Shown: positions 7,548 through 16,466, numbered from the stretch's first letter. The stretch: 32,206 nt of DNA from Candidatus Dadabacteria bacterium (GCA_026710625.1 JAPOQQ010000004.1:1-32206), one strand, 5' to 3'. Numbers and translations are program-made. The notes: generated from the sequence alone by a model not told the origin.

Positions 7548-8435
7548 CTAGTTAACCCCATATATGCTTCTTACCGTCCGAATCGCCTGCACTGTTTCAA
7601 GTACATCATGAACTCTTACGATAGAAATGCCCTTGAGCATTGATATTATTACTGAACAGACGGATCCTATCAATCTTTGCTCAGCAAGCGGGCTCCCAAG
7701 GATTTCTCCTATAAAGGATTTTCGTGAGGTTCCTAGGCAGACCGGAAACCCGAGCTGGCAGAATTCCTCGAGCCTTCTTATGATCTCGAGGTTCTGCGGG
7801 GTGGTTTTTCCGAATCCGATACCCGGGTCAATTATTATATGGTCCCGCGGCACTCCCGCCGCCATGGCCGCTTGAGCTGAATTCAAAAGAAAGTCCGCTA
7901 TATCGGGAATAAGCGAACTGTATTGGGTTTTTTCCTGCATGTCCAACGGTCGCGAACTCGTGTGGGTGAGTACGATTGCGGCTCCTTTTTCCGATACTTT
8001 CTGCGCTACTTGCGGTTCGAAACTCAGTCCGCTTATATCGTTTACCATCGAGGCTCCGCACTTAAGCGCCTCCTCGGCGACAGCCGCTTTTGTGGTGTCA
8101 ACGGATATTACGGTGTCAAATTCCGCCGAAGCCGCCTCTATTGCCGGTATAACCCTCTCAAGCTCCTCTTCTGTGCTCACGCCGAGAGAACCCGGCCTTG
8201 TGGATTCTCCTCCTATGTCAATAATGTCGGCCCCGTCTTTGATTAAAGAGGCGATTCTCGCGAGAGCCTTTTGCGGATCGTTGTACTTTCCGCCGTCATA
8301 AAAGGAGTCCGGCGTCATGTTCACGATTCCCATGACAAGGGGTTTTTCGCTCAGATCCAGTTCTTTTGAACCGAGTTTTATCAAATGATTTTCTGGTGCG
8401 TTCTGATTTGCCTTATGGACTGAAGACTTTAGCAA
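7548..8435 (-). CDS. folP: Dihydropteroate synthase
   Basis: Joins p-aminobenzoate to the pterin diphosphate to give dihydropteroate, and is the sulfonamide target. The protein is 295 residues from a TTG start at 8435, which has GGGAG about ten bases upstream. No ATG lies before the conserved core, so a non-ATG start is required; a second TTG 17 codons later is an alternative. Family motifs are VMGIVNMTPDSFYDGG, DIIDIGGESTRPGS, SMVNDISGL, IIDPGIGFGKT and GTSRKSFIG, and SIVRVHDV closes the barrel. It lies between ftsH and cdaA, about 70 bases after ftsH. Confidence 0.95.
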   Translation of the reverse strand: MLKSSVHKANQNAPENHLIKLGSKELDLSEKPLVMGIVNMTPDSFYDGGKYNDPQKALARIASLIKDGADIIDIGGESTRPGSLGVSTEEELERVIPAIEAASAEFDTVISVDTTKAAVAEEALKCGASMVNDISGLSFEPQVAQKVSEKGAAIVLTHTSSRPLDMQEKTQYSSLIPDIADFLLNSAQAAMAAGVPRDHIIIDPGIGFGKTTPQNLEIIRRLEEFCQLGFPVCLGTSRKSFIGEILGSPLAEQRLIGSVCSVIISMLKGISIVRVHDVLETVQAIRTVRSIYGVN

Positions 8436-8504
8436 ACGGCTTTTACTCCCGGTTCTGCGAGAACAGCTGAAAAACAGCGGCGGGGCAGGGGAAAGCCGTA
8501 GGGA

Positions 8505-10355
8505 TCAGACCCTGCCGGTTATATCAAACGGCTTTTTCACTTCCGGCTTGAACTCCCGTGGTCTTGACACCAGCTCGTCAAGCTCCGCCGAGTCTATGAC
8601 TTCTTTTTCAAGAAGCAGGGAAGAGAGATCATGCAGAAGATCCAGATTGTCTTCGAGGAGCTTCATTACCTCGTTGTAGCTTTCGTTCACGATCTTCCTT
8701 GTTTCTTGATCGATCTGCACCGCGGTATCTTCGCTGTAATCGCTTTTTCTCGATATTTCCCTGCCTAGGAAAGGCTGCTGTTCCCCTTTGCCGAAAGTTA
8801 CCGGCCCCACAACTTCGCTCATTCCCCATTCGCATACCATTTTTCTGGCTATGTCGGTAACTCTCTCAAGATCGTTTGCCGCGCCGCTGGTTCTTTCGGA
8901 GAACACAATTTCTTCGGCGGCCCGGCCTCCCAGAAGCACCTTTATGGTGGAAACCAGATAACTCCTCGAAAGGGTGTACTTGTCTTCAAGGGGAAGCTGC
9001 TGAGTAACTCCGAGAGCCATTCCTCTCGGTATGATCGTCACCTTGTGTATGGGATCGGCCTCGGGAGTCAGTTTCGCCACGAGCGCGTGTCCGGCTTCGT
9101 GATAAGCGGTGATTTTCTTTTCTTTTTCGCTTATCAGCATGCTTTTTCTCTCAACCCCCATTGTGACCTTGTCTTTTGCGTACTCAAAGTCTTCTGTGGA
9201 GATCTTCTCCTTGTCGTTGCGGGCAGCGTGAAGAGCCGACTCGTTGACCAGATTTTCAAGGTCGGCTCCGGAAAAACCCGGGGTGGACCTGGCGATCACC
9301 GAAAGATCAACGTCATCAGCCATCGGGGTGTCTTTCGAATGAACGACCAGGATGGCTTCTCTTCCCCTGACATCCGGTCTCGGGACGACAACCTGGCGGT
9401 CAAACCTCCCAGGCCTGAGAAGTGCCGGGTCAAGCACGTCCGGGCGGTTCGTGGCGGCCATGACTATAATGCCTTCATTTCCTTCGAAGCCGTCCATCTC
9501 GACCAGAAGCTGGTTAAGGGTCTGCTCCCTTTCGTCGTGACCTCCTCCGAGTCCCGCTCCCCTGTGTCTTCCCACGGCGTCGAGTTCGTCAACGAATATT
9601 ATGCAAGGGGCGTTTTTCTTGGCCTGTATGAACAGGTCCCTTACCCTTGAAGCTCCGACTCCAACGAACATTTCCACAAAGTCACTCCCGCTTATGATGA
9701 AAAACGGCACTCCCGCTTCTCCGGCTATGGCTTTTGCGAGAAGGGTTTTCCCCGTTCCCGGGGGACCGACCAGCAGAACTCCCCTTGGTATTCTTCCTCC
9801 AAGACGAGTGAATTTCTCCGGACTTTTCAGGAACTCCACTATTTCGCTTACTTCCTCTTTTGCCTCCTCAACTCCGGCCACGTCCTTGAAGGTGATCTTG
9901 TTCTGGCCTTCGCCGAGCATCCTGGCGCGGTTTTTTCCGAAGCTCATCGCCTTCGTGCCCCCGGCCTGCATCTGTCTCATGAAAAAGACCATCAGGGCGA
10001 CCAGTATGAAGAGCGGACCCCAGTTTATCAGTATCTGGGTAAGCGAACTCTGTTTGCGATGGGAAAAACTGAACTCCACGCCGTTTTCCTCAAGCTTTGC
10101 GATAAGGAGTTCTCCCGCGGGGCCGGTGGTTGTGAATCCGCGGTCTTCTGGGTCTGCGTTTTTAAGTTCTCCCCTTATTATGTTTTCGCCGAACTCTACC
10201 CTTGCTAGCCTGTCATGGTCCAGGTGTTCCAGGAACTTGCTGTAGGATATCTCCGAGTAGACGTTCGCCGAGGTGTTCATGAACTGGTACACGGCGAACA
10301 CTCCGACAAATATGGCCACCCAGAGCACAAGGTTTTTAAAAATGTTTGCTGACAT
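8505..10355 (-). CDS. ftsH: ATP-dependent zinc metalloprotease FtsH
   Basis: Inner-membrane AAA+ protease that extracts and degrades misfolded membrane proteins and some regulatory cytosolic proteins. It is 616 residues, close to the E. coli length. The two transmembrane segments at about 6-26 and 108-126 flank a periplasmic domain. The AAA module has Walker A GPPGTGKT at 197-204, Walker B IIFVDE at 252-257 and the second region of homology [20 protein letters not shown]. The zinc site HEAGH lies at 419-423. AAAGGA upstream of the ATG is a credible ribosome binding site. It heads the long minus-strand block. Confidence 0.98.
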   Translation of the reverse strand: MSANIFKNLVLWVAIFVGVFAVYQFMNTSANVYSEISYSKFLEHLDHDRLARVEFGENIIRGELKNADPEDRGFTTTGPAGELLIAKLEENGVEFSFSHRKQSSLTQILINWGPLFILVALMVFFMRQMQAGGTKAMSFGKNRARMLGEGQNKITFKDVAGVEEAKEEVSEIVEFLKSPEKFTRLGGRIPRGVLLVGPPGTGKTLLAKAIAGEAGVPFFIISGSDFVEMFVGVGASRVRDLFIQAKKNAPCIIFVDELDAVGRHRGAGLGGGHDEREQTLNQLLVEMDGFEGNEGIIVMAATNRPDVLDPALLRPGRFDRQVVVPRPDVRGREAILVVHSKDTPMADDVDLSVIARSTPGFSGADLENLVNESALHAARNDKEKISTEDFEYAKDKVTMGVERKSMLISEKEKKITAYHEAGHALVAKLTPEADPIHKVTIIPRGMALGVTQQLPLEDKYTLSRSYLVSTIKVLLGGRAAEEIVFSERTSGAANDLERVTDIARKMVCEWGMSEVVGPVTFGKGEQQPFLGREISRKSDYSEDTAVQIDQETRKIVNESYNEVMKLLEDNLDLLHDLSSLLLEKEVIDSAELDELVSRPREFKPEVKKPFDITGRV

Positions 10356-10410
10356 ACGTTATTCCTTTGCCTTTACACAATTTTCACGCGGATAAATATA
10401 TCCAAAAGAT

Positions 10411-10439
10411 AAAATAACATAGTTAAAATTTCATTTCAA
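10411..10439 (-). promoter_or_regulatory. Candidate promoter of the ftsH block
   Basis: Read on the minus strand, TTGAAA (10439-10434) and TATTTT (10416-10411) are separated by exactly 17 bases, in the AT-rich gap between cysteine synthase and ftsH. Transcription would start near 10404 and give a leader of about 50 bases before the ftsH ATG. Confidence 0.35.
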
Positions 10440-10448
10440 ACCGATTTT

Positions 10449-11360
10449 CTAATCGTAAAGGTCGGTCCCCAGATACATTTCTCCGCTGTCACAGAAAGTT
10501 ACAAGCACTTGGCCGCCGTCCTCAAGTTCTTCTGATATCCCAAGGGCTGCGCTGAGAGAGGCTCCAGAAGATATTCCAACCAGTATTCCTTCCTCGGAAG
10601 CGAGAGCTTTGGCGCATTTACGGGCATCTTCCGTTGAGACCGCGTAGATCCTGTCGATCACACCGGTATCAAGTTTCTCGGGAACAAACCCGGGCGATAT
10701 TCCGCAGATGCCGTGAGGACCTTCCTTTCCCTCGGAAAGAGTAGGGCATTCTGTGGGTTCGACCACCACTACCTTGAGGTCGGGATAGATCTTTTTGAGT
10801 TCGGAACCCACTCCCATTACCGTTCCCCCGCTTCCGACTCCGCACACAAAGGCATCAAGACGCCCCGGTATCTGGTTTTTTATTTCTTTCGCGGTCTCCT
10901 CGCGGTGAATCTCTATGTCCGCGGTGTTTTTGAACTGGTCAAGGAAATAGGAATCCGGGTTTTCGCGTTCTATCTCGCGGGCCTTTTCTCTCGATCCTCG
11001 AAGCCCTAGACCTGGATCGGTAAGAACCACCTGCCCCTTAAACGCTTCTACTACCTGGATTTTCTCTTTTGCCGTATTCTCGGGCATAACAACGGTGAAG
11101 TCGTAGCCGCCTGCCCGGCAGCAGAGGGCCAGTCCTATCGCGGTATTTCCACTTGACGCCTCGATTACGGTTGTTTTACCGGGTTCTATCAGGTTTTCAT
11201 GCTCGGCTTGTCTGAGCATGGCGATACATGCCCTGTCCTTTATGCTGCCCGCGGGGTTTAAGTTCTCGAGCTTTGCCCATATCTTTGAGCGTCTGTTTTT
11301 CGGCACGCTTCTGAGCCTTATTACCGGAGTATTGCCGATGTGGTCAATCAGGTTTGCCAT
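10449..11360 (-). CDS. Cysteine synthase (O-acetylserine sulfhydrylase), CysK/CysM family
   Basis: PLP enzyme forming cysteine from an activated serine and a sulfur donor. The protein is 303 residues, nearer the length of CysM. The lysine that binds PLP is Lys41 in NPAGSIKDRA. The substrate loop is EASSGNTAIGL, and the phosphate-binding glycine loop is GVGSGGTVMGVG. SSGAS near the C-terminus contacts the pyridine ring. The family also contains cystathionine beta-synthase-like and phosphoserine-using enzymes, so the exact acceptor substrate is not fixed by sequence. It follows the 70-residue ORF by 34 bases. No clear Shine-Dalgarno precedes its ATG. Confidence 0.9.
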   Translation of the reverse strand: MANLIDHIGNTPVIRLRSVPKNRRSKIWAKLENLNPAGSIKDRACIAMLRQAEHENLIEPGKTTVIEASSGNTAIGLALCCRAGGYDFTVVMPENTAKEKIQVVEAFKGQVVLTDPGLGLRGSREKAREIERENPDSYFLDQFKNTADIEIHREETAKEIKNQIPGRLDAFVCGVGSGGTVMGVGSELKKIYPDLKVVVVEPTECPTLSEGKEGPHGICGISPGFVPEKLDTGVIDRIYAVSTEDARKCAKALASEEGILVGISSGASLSAALGISEELEDGGQVLVTFCDSGEMYLGTDLYD

Positions 11361-11394
11361 TTACGTGTTTTTCGTGCGGATTTTCCGTGCTTGG

Positions 11395-11607
11395 TCAATA
11401 CACAAGAAAAGGGATTATGTCTTTCAGCGCGCTGCCGTCTTTGCTTTTGATCTCGGCCAGTATCTCTCTTATCTGCTCCCACGTCACGTCTTCTTTTCTG
11501 ATCTCGTTTTTGAGTTTCAGAAGAAGCACCTTTACTTCCTGGTCCGTCACGTCTTTTACGTATGAACTGAGAGCGTCCATCGCTTCATCTTCAGAAAAAT
11601 GTGTCAT
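11395..11607 (-). CDS. Small unknown helical protein
   Basis: A 70-residue ORF that I do not recognise. It has no cysteines, no membrane segment and no signal peptide. It is rich in charged residues and predicted to be almost entirely helical (SEDEAMDALSSYVKDVTDQE, then VKVLLLKLKNEIRKED and a third helix). The codon pattern is compatible with a real gene, and it lies 34 bases upstream of the cysteine synthase in the same direction, so the two probably share a transcript. It is divergent from the PBP1A gene across an 87-base gap. Confidence 0.55.
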   Translation of the reverse strand: MTHFSEDEAMDALSSYVKDVTDQEVKVLLLKLKNEIRKEDVTWEQIREILAEIKSKDGSALKDIIPFLVY

Positions 11608-11660
11608 TGGTCTAATTGCCGATTAAAATAACCCAAAAAGCTTTTTTAAGGTAACCTTTT

Positions 11661-11690
11661 TTCAACTTGATTTCCACGGAATTGTATACT
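11661..11690 (+). promoter_or_regulatory. Candidate promoter directly abutting the PBP1A start
   Basis: TATACT at 11685-11690 is a good -10 hexamer. The element at the usual -35 distance (TTCAAC at 11661-11666) is weak. A transcript from it would begin near 11697, on top of the GTG at 11695 and just before the ATG at 11701, so the mRNA could be leaderless. No Shine-Dalgarno is visible. Confidence 0.3.
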
Positions 11691-11694
11691 CCCG

Positions 11695-14280
11695 GTGCAA
11701 ATGAATTTTAACAGAGGGATCAATCTTGCTGGTAAAGAACCGGGCAAGCTTCCCCGTTTCCGTTTTTTCTTGCCCGCGGCCTTTGCGGTTGCGTGTCTGG
11801 TCGGGACTCTTGCGGTCTATGTCTATTTCTCAAAAGACCTCCCGGACCTGCGTGATCTCACAAGGTATCAACCCGCTATTCTAAATGAGTTCTATTCATC
11901 CGAAGGGGAACTGATAGCGCAGTCCGGGCTTGAGAGAAGGGCGCTTGTAAATCTCGAGGATATGCCACCTCACGTAGTAAACGCCTTCATAGCCGTCGAA
12001 GACAGGAGGTTCTACCAGCACAGCGGCGTGGACGCGAAAAGCGTTGTGAGGGCCCTTTTGCAGAACCTGATTACCGGGAGAATCGTCTCCGGCGGAAGCA
12101 CCATTACGCAGCAGATAACCAAAAACCTCATTCTGGGTCCCGAAAAGGCCTACAGCAGGAAGATAAAAGAAGCTATTCTCTCATACAGGATAGAAAGGAA
12201 TCTCTCCAAGGACGAAATACTCTATTTGTACCTAAACCACATATACCTTGCCGACGGCGTCTACGGGGTTGAGATGGCGAGCCGGAATTACTTCGGAAAA
12301 TCTGCAAAAGACATAAACATAGCCGAGGCGTGCCTGCTGGCGGGAATTCCGCGAAGACCGGAGATGTACTCACCCAGAGTCAATCCCTCCAATGCGCTTA
12401 AAAGGCAGAAAACCGTGATAAACATAATGCACAGCCAGGAGTTCATAACCGACAGACAGAAGCGCAAAGCCCTGGCATACAAGATAAAAATCATTCCGAA
12501 GCGGGAACCCAGAGGGGAATACATAGCCCCTTACTTCATTGAGTACGTAAGGGAATATCTTGAAAAGAAAGTCGGCAGGAAGGCCTACGAGAAGGGCGGT
12601 TACAAGGTTTACACGACCCTTGACATGGACCTGAACCTCGTGGCTTACAGAGCCATAAGAAGGGGAATACGCAACACTGAAAAAAGACAGGGCAGAACCA
12701 GGTTTACCATCGCCAGGCTCAGAACCGTCGAGAAGATCGAAGAATTCAAAGAACAGCAGCGCCACCTCGTTTTTCAGGACGGAAAAACATACAGGGCCGT
12801 TATTACAGTCACGGGAGACGTAGACGGGAAAACTTCTTTTGCGACCGCAGAAGTCGGGGGCGAGAAATGGAAATTCAGATACATAGTCGACCCGGAGAGG
12901 TATCTTCCCCCTCCCGATGGCACCTACCTTCTCCCCGAGAGACTGCAGCCAGGGGACGTTATAAAGGTGAGAGTGTCTGTAAGCGATGAGAAGGTGACCG
13001 ATATAGTTCCCCTGTTTTGGCCGCAGACCCAGGGGGCCCTGGTCGCCATGGACGCGAGGGGCAACGTCATCTCAATGGTGGGGGGGTATAATTTCGGACT
13101 CTCGAAGTTCAATCGGGCTATTCAGGCGAAAAGGCAGCCGGGTTCCGCGTTCAAGCCTTTTCTTTACTCGGCGGCTATAGACAAGGGGTATACGCAGACG
13201 AGCAAGCTTCTTGACGTGCCGATTATCGTGGATGACTGGGTTCCGGAGAACTACGACGAAGAATACATGGGATCGATTTTCTTCAGGGAATCTCTTGTGA
13301 ATTCAAGGAACCTTTCTTCGATCAGGCTTATAATGGACGTAGATCCGCGGTATGTGGCGAGTTATTCCAGGCCCTTCGGGTTTGGGTCCAGAATCAATCC
13401 CTATCCCTCGCTCGCTTTGGGAAGTTCCGAAGTGACTCTGCTGGGAATAACTACGGCATATTCTGTTTTCGCAAATTCCGGGATATACAGGAAACCGAAT
13501 TTCATACTCAGGATCTATGACAGGAACGGAAGCCTGATTGAGGACAACACCGGGGAGGTGTATCTGCGGTACGAGAGGAGGCTTAAGCAGGGCGAGGAGT
13601 CTGGGGAATGGCATTACGAGGAGCGTCTTTCGCCGCAGCCTAGCGAGGGCAGGTCGCAGTTTCTAGGCCTTTTGGCCGAGGACCAAAGAGACTTCGTTAC
13701 CGCGGGGGAGTTCGGGTTTTTTATCAAGAAAGTCCCCATCCATTACTTCGGCAATACGGAAGAGTTTAAGAGGGTTATAAGCCCCGAGACTGCGTATATA
13801 ATGACGGACATGATGAAGGCAGTTATATCGGAGGGAACGGGACTGCTCGCCAATTCGCTTAATTCCAAGGCAAAAATCGCGGGCAAGACAGGGACCACAA
13901 ATGATTATACGGATGCGTGGTTCATAGGATACAGTCCCATGGTTGTCGCCGGAGTGTGGGTTGGAAAGGACGATAACACCTCGCTTGGAGATAAGGAGTC
14001 GGGATCTCTGGCCGCCGTTCCGGTCTGGAAAGAGTTTATGAGCAGGGCGCTTGATAAATACAATGAGCGCAAAGAATTTGAGGTTCCATCCGGCATAAAA
14101 ATCAGGAAGACCCCTCTGGGGGAAATTTCATTCAAGGTCAAGCCGACCATGTCCAAAGACGAGGTGCTCAAGGGATTGAGGATGATGGTAGTAGAATCTG
14201 GGGAAAAGAAAGCGGAGCGCTCACAAGACGATTACAAGAAAATAAGGTCTCTTTTCAAGCGAGATAAGGAAGATGAATAA
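11695..14280 (+). CDS. mrcA: Penicillin-binding protein 1A (bifunctional transglycosylase/transpeptidase)
   Basis: Inner-membrane enzyme that polymerises and cross-links peptidoglycan. The protein is 861 residues from GTG 11695, or 859 from ATG 11701. Numbering here is from the GTG. One transmembrane anchor lies at about 24-45. The GT51 domain has VEDRRFYQHSGVD with catalytic Glu102 and GGSTITQQITKNL at 133-145. An OB-like insert follows at about 330-440. The transpeptidase has SAFK with Ser484 and Lys487, SRN at 537-539 and KTGT at 731-734. All active-site motifs are intact. The end converges on purU. Pieces of a diverged second copy lie at 15477-15674. Confidence 0.96.
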   Translation: MQMNFNRGINLAGKEPGKLPRFRFFLPAAFAVACLVGTLAVYVYFSKDLPDLRDLTRYQPAILNEFYSSEGELIAQSGLERRALVNLEDMPPHVVNAFIAVEDRRFYQHSGVDAKSVVRALLQNLITGRIVSGGSTITQQITKNLILGPEKAYSRKIKEAILSYRIERNLSKDEILYLYLNHIYLADGVYGVEMASRNYFGKSAKDINIAEACLLAGIPRRPEMYSPRVNPSNALKRQKTVINIMHSQEFITDRQKRKALAYKIKIIPKREPRGEYIAPYFIEYVREYLEKKVGRKAYEKGGYKVYTTLDMDLNLVAYRAIRRGIRNTEKRQGRTRFTIARLRTVEKIEEFKEQQRHLVFQDGKTYRAVITVTGDVDGKTSFATAEVGGEKWKFRYIVDPERYLPPPDGTYLLPERLQPGDVIKVRVSVSDEKVTDIVPLFWPQTQGALVAMDARGNVISMVGGYNFGLSKFNRAIQAKRQPGSAFKPFLYSAAIDKGYTQTSKLLDVPIIVDDWVPENYDEEYMGSIFFRESLVNSRNLSSIRLIMDVDPRYVASYSRPFGFGSRINPYPSLALGSSEVTLLGITTAYSVFANSGIYRKPNFILRIYDRNGSLIEDNTGEVYLRYERRLKQGEESGEWHYEERLSPQPSEGRSQFLGLLAEDQRDFVTAGEFGFFIKKVPIHYFGNTEEFKRVISPETAYIMTDMMKAVISEGTGLLANSLNSKAKIAGKTGTTNDYTDAWFIGYSPMVVAGVWVGKDDNTSLGDKESGSLAAVPVWKEFMSRALDKYNERKEFEVPSGIKIRKTPLGEISFKVKPTMSKDEVLKGLRMMVVESGEKKAERSQDDYKKIRSLFKRDKEDE

Positions 14281-14281
14281 G

Positions 14282-14335
14282 CAGGTAACGGAGAAACGAC
14301 TGGGTGGAATTCATTTTCTCGAACTTCGGTTACCT
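14282..14335. terminator. Possible shared terminator hairpin between convergent genes
   Basis: AGGTAAC at 14282-14288 pairs with GTTACCT at 14329-14335, and inside it GAGAAA pairs with TTTCTC. This gives a long imperfect stem in the gap between the PBP1A stop and the purU stop. It has no long U-tract, so termination is only suggested by position. Confidence 0.25.
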
Positions 14336-14359
14336 CAAAGCTCCAGGGAGTTTAGAGGG

Positions 14360-15229
14360 TCATTTATTGAACATTATTGTTCTGTTTTTGTATATCAGAA
14401 TTTCTCTGTTGATGTGAGACCAGATTGCTTGTGAAAGAACCTGTTTCTCCAGATCCTCTCCCTTTCTTACCAGGTCGTTTATGGAATCGTTGTAGTTTAC
14501 CCGTATTACATCCTGCTCTATTATGGGTCCGGAATCCAAATCCTCGGTTACGTAATGACTCGTTGCTCCAACGATCTTGACACCTCTTTTGTAGGCGTTG
14601 TGGTAGGGACGCGCTCCGGGGAAGGCGGGAAGGAAGGAATGGTGAATGTTGATTATCTTGTTTTTGTAGTGTGAGACAAAATCCTCGCTAAGTATCTGCA
14701 TGTACCTGGCAAGCACTATGAAATCCACTTTATAGTCCGCGAGAAGCTCAAGCTGACTGGCTTCCACTTGCTCTTTGTTATTTTCTACATCCGAGAACAC
14801 ATAAAAATCCATGCCGTAGCGGTCAGCAACAGGTTTGAGGTTAAGATGATTGCTTATAATGAGGGGAACTTCCACATTCCACTCCCTGACTCTTAACCTG
14901 TATATGATATCGGAGAGACAATGTGGGAGTTTTGAGACGAAAACCGCCATGCGCAGCACTCTCCCAGTGAAAAATATGTCGAATTTTATATCGAATTCTG
15001 AAGCTACTTCCTCTTGGAAACGTTCGGAGAATTCCTCTTTGGGAATGGAAAATTTCTCCATTTCCCACTTTACACGAACAAAGGTGACCTTGTCGTCCAT
15101 GTCCATGCAGTGCTGCATTTCATATATGTTGCCGCCATGCTTGGATATGAAGTCGATTATTGCGCGGAGAAGACCCGGGCGGTCAGGAGAATGTGTAAGC
15201 AGTACTGCTTGTTCAGATTTTTCTGGCAT
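14360..15229 (-). CDS. purU: Formyltetrahydrofolate deformylase
   Basis: Hydrolyses 10-formyl-THF to formate and THF, balancing the one-carbon pool and feeding formate to purine synthesis. From ATG 15229 the protein is 289 residues, typical of PurU. The N-terminal ACT domain (LLTHSPDRPGLLRAIIDFIS onward, to about 85) senses amino acids such as glycine and methionine in E. coli. The formyltransferase-fold domain contains ARYMQILS, NIHHSFLPAFPGARPYHNAY and GATSHYVTEDLDSGPII, the family's catalytic region. In-frame GTG 15238 and TTG 15241 lie nearer an AGGGGG ribosome binding site at 15243-15248, so the true start may be up to four codons longer. Confidence 0.95.
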   Translation of the reverse strand: MPEKSEQAVLLTHSPDRPGLLRAIIDFISKHGGNIYEMQHCMDMDDKVTFVRVKWEMEKFSIPKEEFSERFQEEVASEFDIKFDIFFTGRVLRMAVFVSKLPHCLSDIIYRLRVREWNVEVPLIISNHLNLKPVADRYGMDFYVFSDVENNKEQVEASQLELLADYKVDFIVLARYMQILSEDFVSHYKNKIINIHHSFLPAFPGARPYHNAYKRGVKIVGATSHYVTEDLDSGPIIEQDVIRVNYNDSINDLVRKGEDLEKQVLSQAIWSHINREILIYKNRTIMFNK

Positions 15230-15262
15230 GATTAGCACCAAGCCCCCTGTAATGAAAATGCC

Positions 15263-15294
15263 ATTATACCTTAAAAAGAGATATAGTCCTACAA
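15263..15294 (-). promoter_or_regulatory. Candidate purU promoter
   Basis: A perfect TATAAT -10 box is present on the minus strand (15268-15263). The nearest -35-like sequence, TTGTAG (15294-15289), is 20 bases away, longer than ideal. A start near 15256 would give a leader carrying the AGGGGG at 15248-15243. It lies immediately beside the scar at 15299. Confidence 0.4.
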
Positions 15295-15298
15295 GTTT

Positions 15299-15478
15299 TT
15301 AAAACAGCCCCCTAAACAATCCCCCGTCAACTTGTATAGTAGTTCCAGTCATGTAACTTGCTTTCTCAGAAGCAAGAAAACAGGCTAGGGCGGCCAGTTC
15401 TTCAGGGGTGCCTATTCTTTGCAGGGGAATATCTTTCTCCATCTCTTCTATGGCTTTTTCGTATTCAATGCCTGATTG
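15299..15478 (-). pseudogene. 3' remnant of a diverged SDR gene copy
   Basis: The minus strand encodes the last 59 residues of a short-chain dehydrogenase ending in [10 protein letters not shown] and a TAA stop. It aligns without gaps to the 3' end of the intact SDR gene (15301-15478 against 21150-21327). I count 27 mismatches in 178 bases, about 85% identity, but only two amino-acid differences. Nearly all changes are therefore synonymous, so this copy diverged while still under selection and was cut off later. The upstream part is missing and is replaced abruptly by PBP1A-related sequence at about 15477. Confidence 0.88.
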
Positions 15479-15674
15479 GGTCCCGGAGAATTACGGCGGT
15501 CACCGTTCCAAATTGGAGAAAGTACATGATCCGGCATAAAAATCAGAAAAATTCCTCTAGGGCAAATTTCATTTAAGGTCAGCCCAACCATGTCCAAGGA
15601 TGAAGTGATCAGGGGATTGAGGATAAAGGTAGGATTTCATCAAGAGAAACCAGAAATGAATGGAAAAGCAGGTA
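15477..15674 (+). pseudogene. Collapsed 3' remnant of a diverged PBP1A gene copy
   Basis: Three blocks of PBP1A-like sequence lie in order. Bases 15477-15498 match 13237-13258 (WVPENY). Bases 15497-15529 match about 14011-14040 (AAVPVWKEFM read as AVTVPNWRKYM). Bases 15529-15632 match 14088-14191 without gaps. In the last block I count 17 mismatches in 104 bases, about 84% identity, encoding SGIKIRKIPLGQISFKV. A further weak match, ATGAAT then AAGCAGGTA, reaches about 15674 and corresponds to the end of the PBP1A gene near 14274-14286. The internal deletions leave it non-functional. The divergence equals that of the adjacent SDR remnant. Confidence 0.85.
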
Positions 15675-15728
15675 TATTTACGGCAACATATTGGCAAGGG
15701 CAAGAATTACTCAGCATGGGATTGTAAC

Positions 15729-16451
15729 ATGGCCGACAGATCTGATATCGAATGGACTGACGCGACATGGAATCCGGTGACGGGCTGCACTAAAATCACG
15801 CGTGGTTGCGACAACTGCTACGCTGCGCGTTTTGCAGAACGATGGCGTGGTGTCAGTGGTCACCCCTACGAACAAGGCTTTGACTTGCGTTTGTGGCCAT
15901 CGCGACTTGATCAGCCATCACGGTGGCGAAAACCTCGTATGATTTTTGTCAATTCGATGAGTGATTTGTTTCATAAACACATCCCGCAATGGTTCATTGA
16001 CGAAGTTTTTCAACAGATGGAAAATGCGGACCACCACATCTATCAGATATTGACGAAACGAAGTTCACTCATGCGGGATTATCTGAAACACAGGTACTCG
16101 GATAGTACGGTTCCGAAGCATATCTGGTGCGGTGTTTCAGTGGAAGACCAAACGGCTACAAGCAGAATTCTGCATCTTCAAACAACACCGGCTACGGTTC
16201 GCTTTTTATCTATTGAACCGCTGTTAGGTCCACTGGGTGATATTGACTTGAAAGGGATTTCGTGGGTTATCGTCGGCGGAGAGAGCGGTCCTGACGCTCG
16301 TTCTTTGCATCTTGATTGGGTTTGCGATATCCGTGATCAGTGTGCCTCAACAGGCGTCCCATTCTTCTTCAAACAATGGGGAGGGCGAACACCCAAGGCT
16401 GGTGGTCGCCAACTTGAAGGTGTAGAACATAACGCTATGCCTAACTACTAA
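15729..16451 (+). CDS. DUF5131 (phage Gp37/Gp68-like) three-Cys-motif protein
   Basis: Member of the DUF5131 family, found in phages and accessory regions; its molecular function is not established as far as I know. The protein is 240 residues from ATG 15729. The in-frame ATG at 15660 is rejected because it lies in the PBP1A remnant and would add unrelated residues. The family hallmark is present at 14-31: WNPVTGCTKITRGCDNCY with Cys20, Cys27 and Cys30, spaced C-x6-C-x2-C and suggesting an iron-sulfur or zinc site. Further family segments are FVNSMSDLFH, ILTKR, WCGVSVEDQ, FLSIEPLLG, WVIVGGESGP and PFFFKQWGG. The ribosome binding site is weak. The partner gene tcmP follows after 15 bases. Confidence 0.88.
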   Translation: MADRSDIEWTDATWNPVTGCTKITRGCDNCYAARFAERWRGVSGHPYEQGFDLRLWPSRLDQPSRWRKPRMIFVNSMSDLFHKHIPQWFIDEVFQQMENADHHIYQILTKRSSLMRDYLKHRYSDSTVPKHIWCGVSVEDQTATSRILHLQTTPATVRFLSIEPLLGPLGDIDLKGISWVIVGGESGPDARSLHLDWVCDIRDQCASTGVPFFFKQWGGRTPKAGGRQLEGVEHNAMPNY

Positions 16452-16466
16452 ACGGAGGAATTATTC

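Noticed and set aside
9045-10245. Long plus-strand ORFs over ftsH (201 and 214 codons)
   Set aside because: They are antisense shadows of an intact ftsH, with no recognisable motifs and no ribosome binding site.
15660-15728. Upstream ATG extending the DUF5131 protein by 23 residues
   Set aside because: This stretch is the end of the PBP1A remnant, and the extension has nothing in common with the family, which begins at MADRSDIEW.
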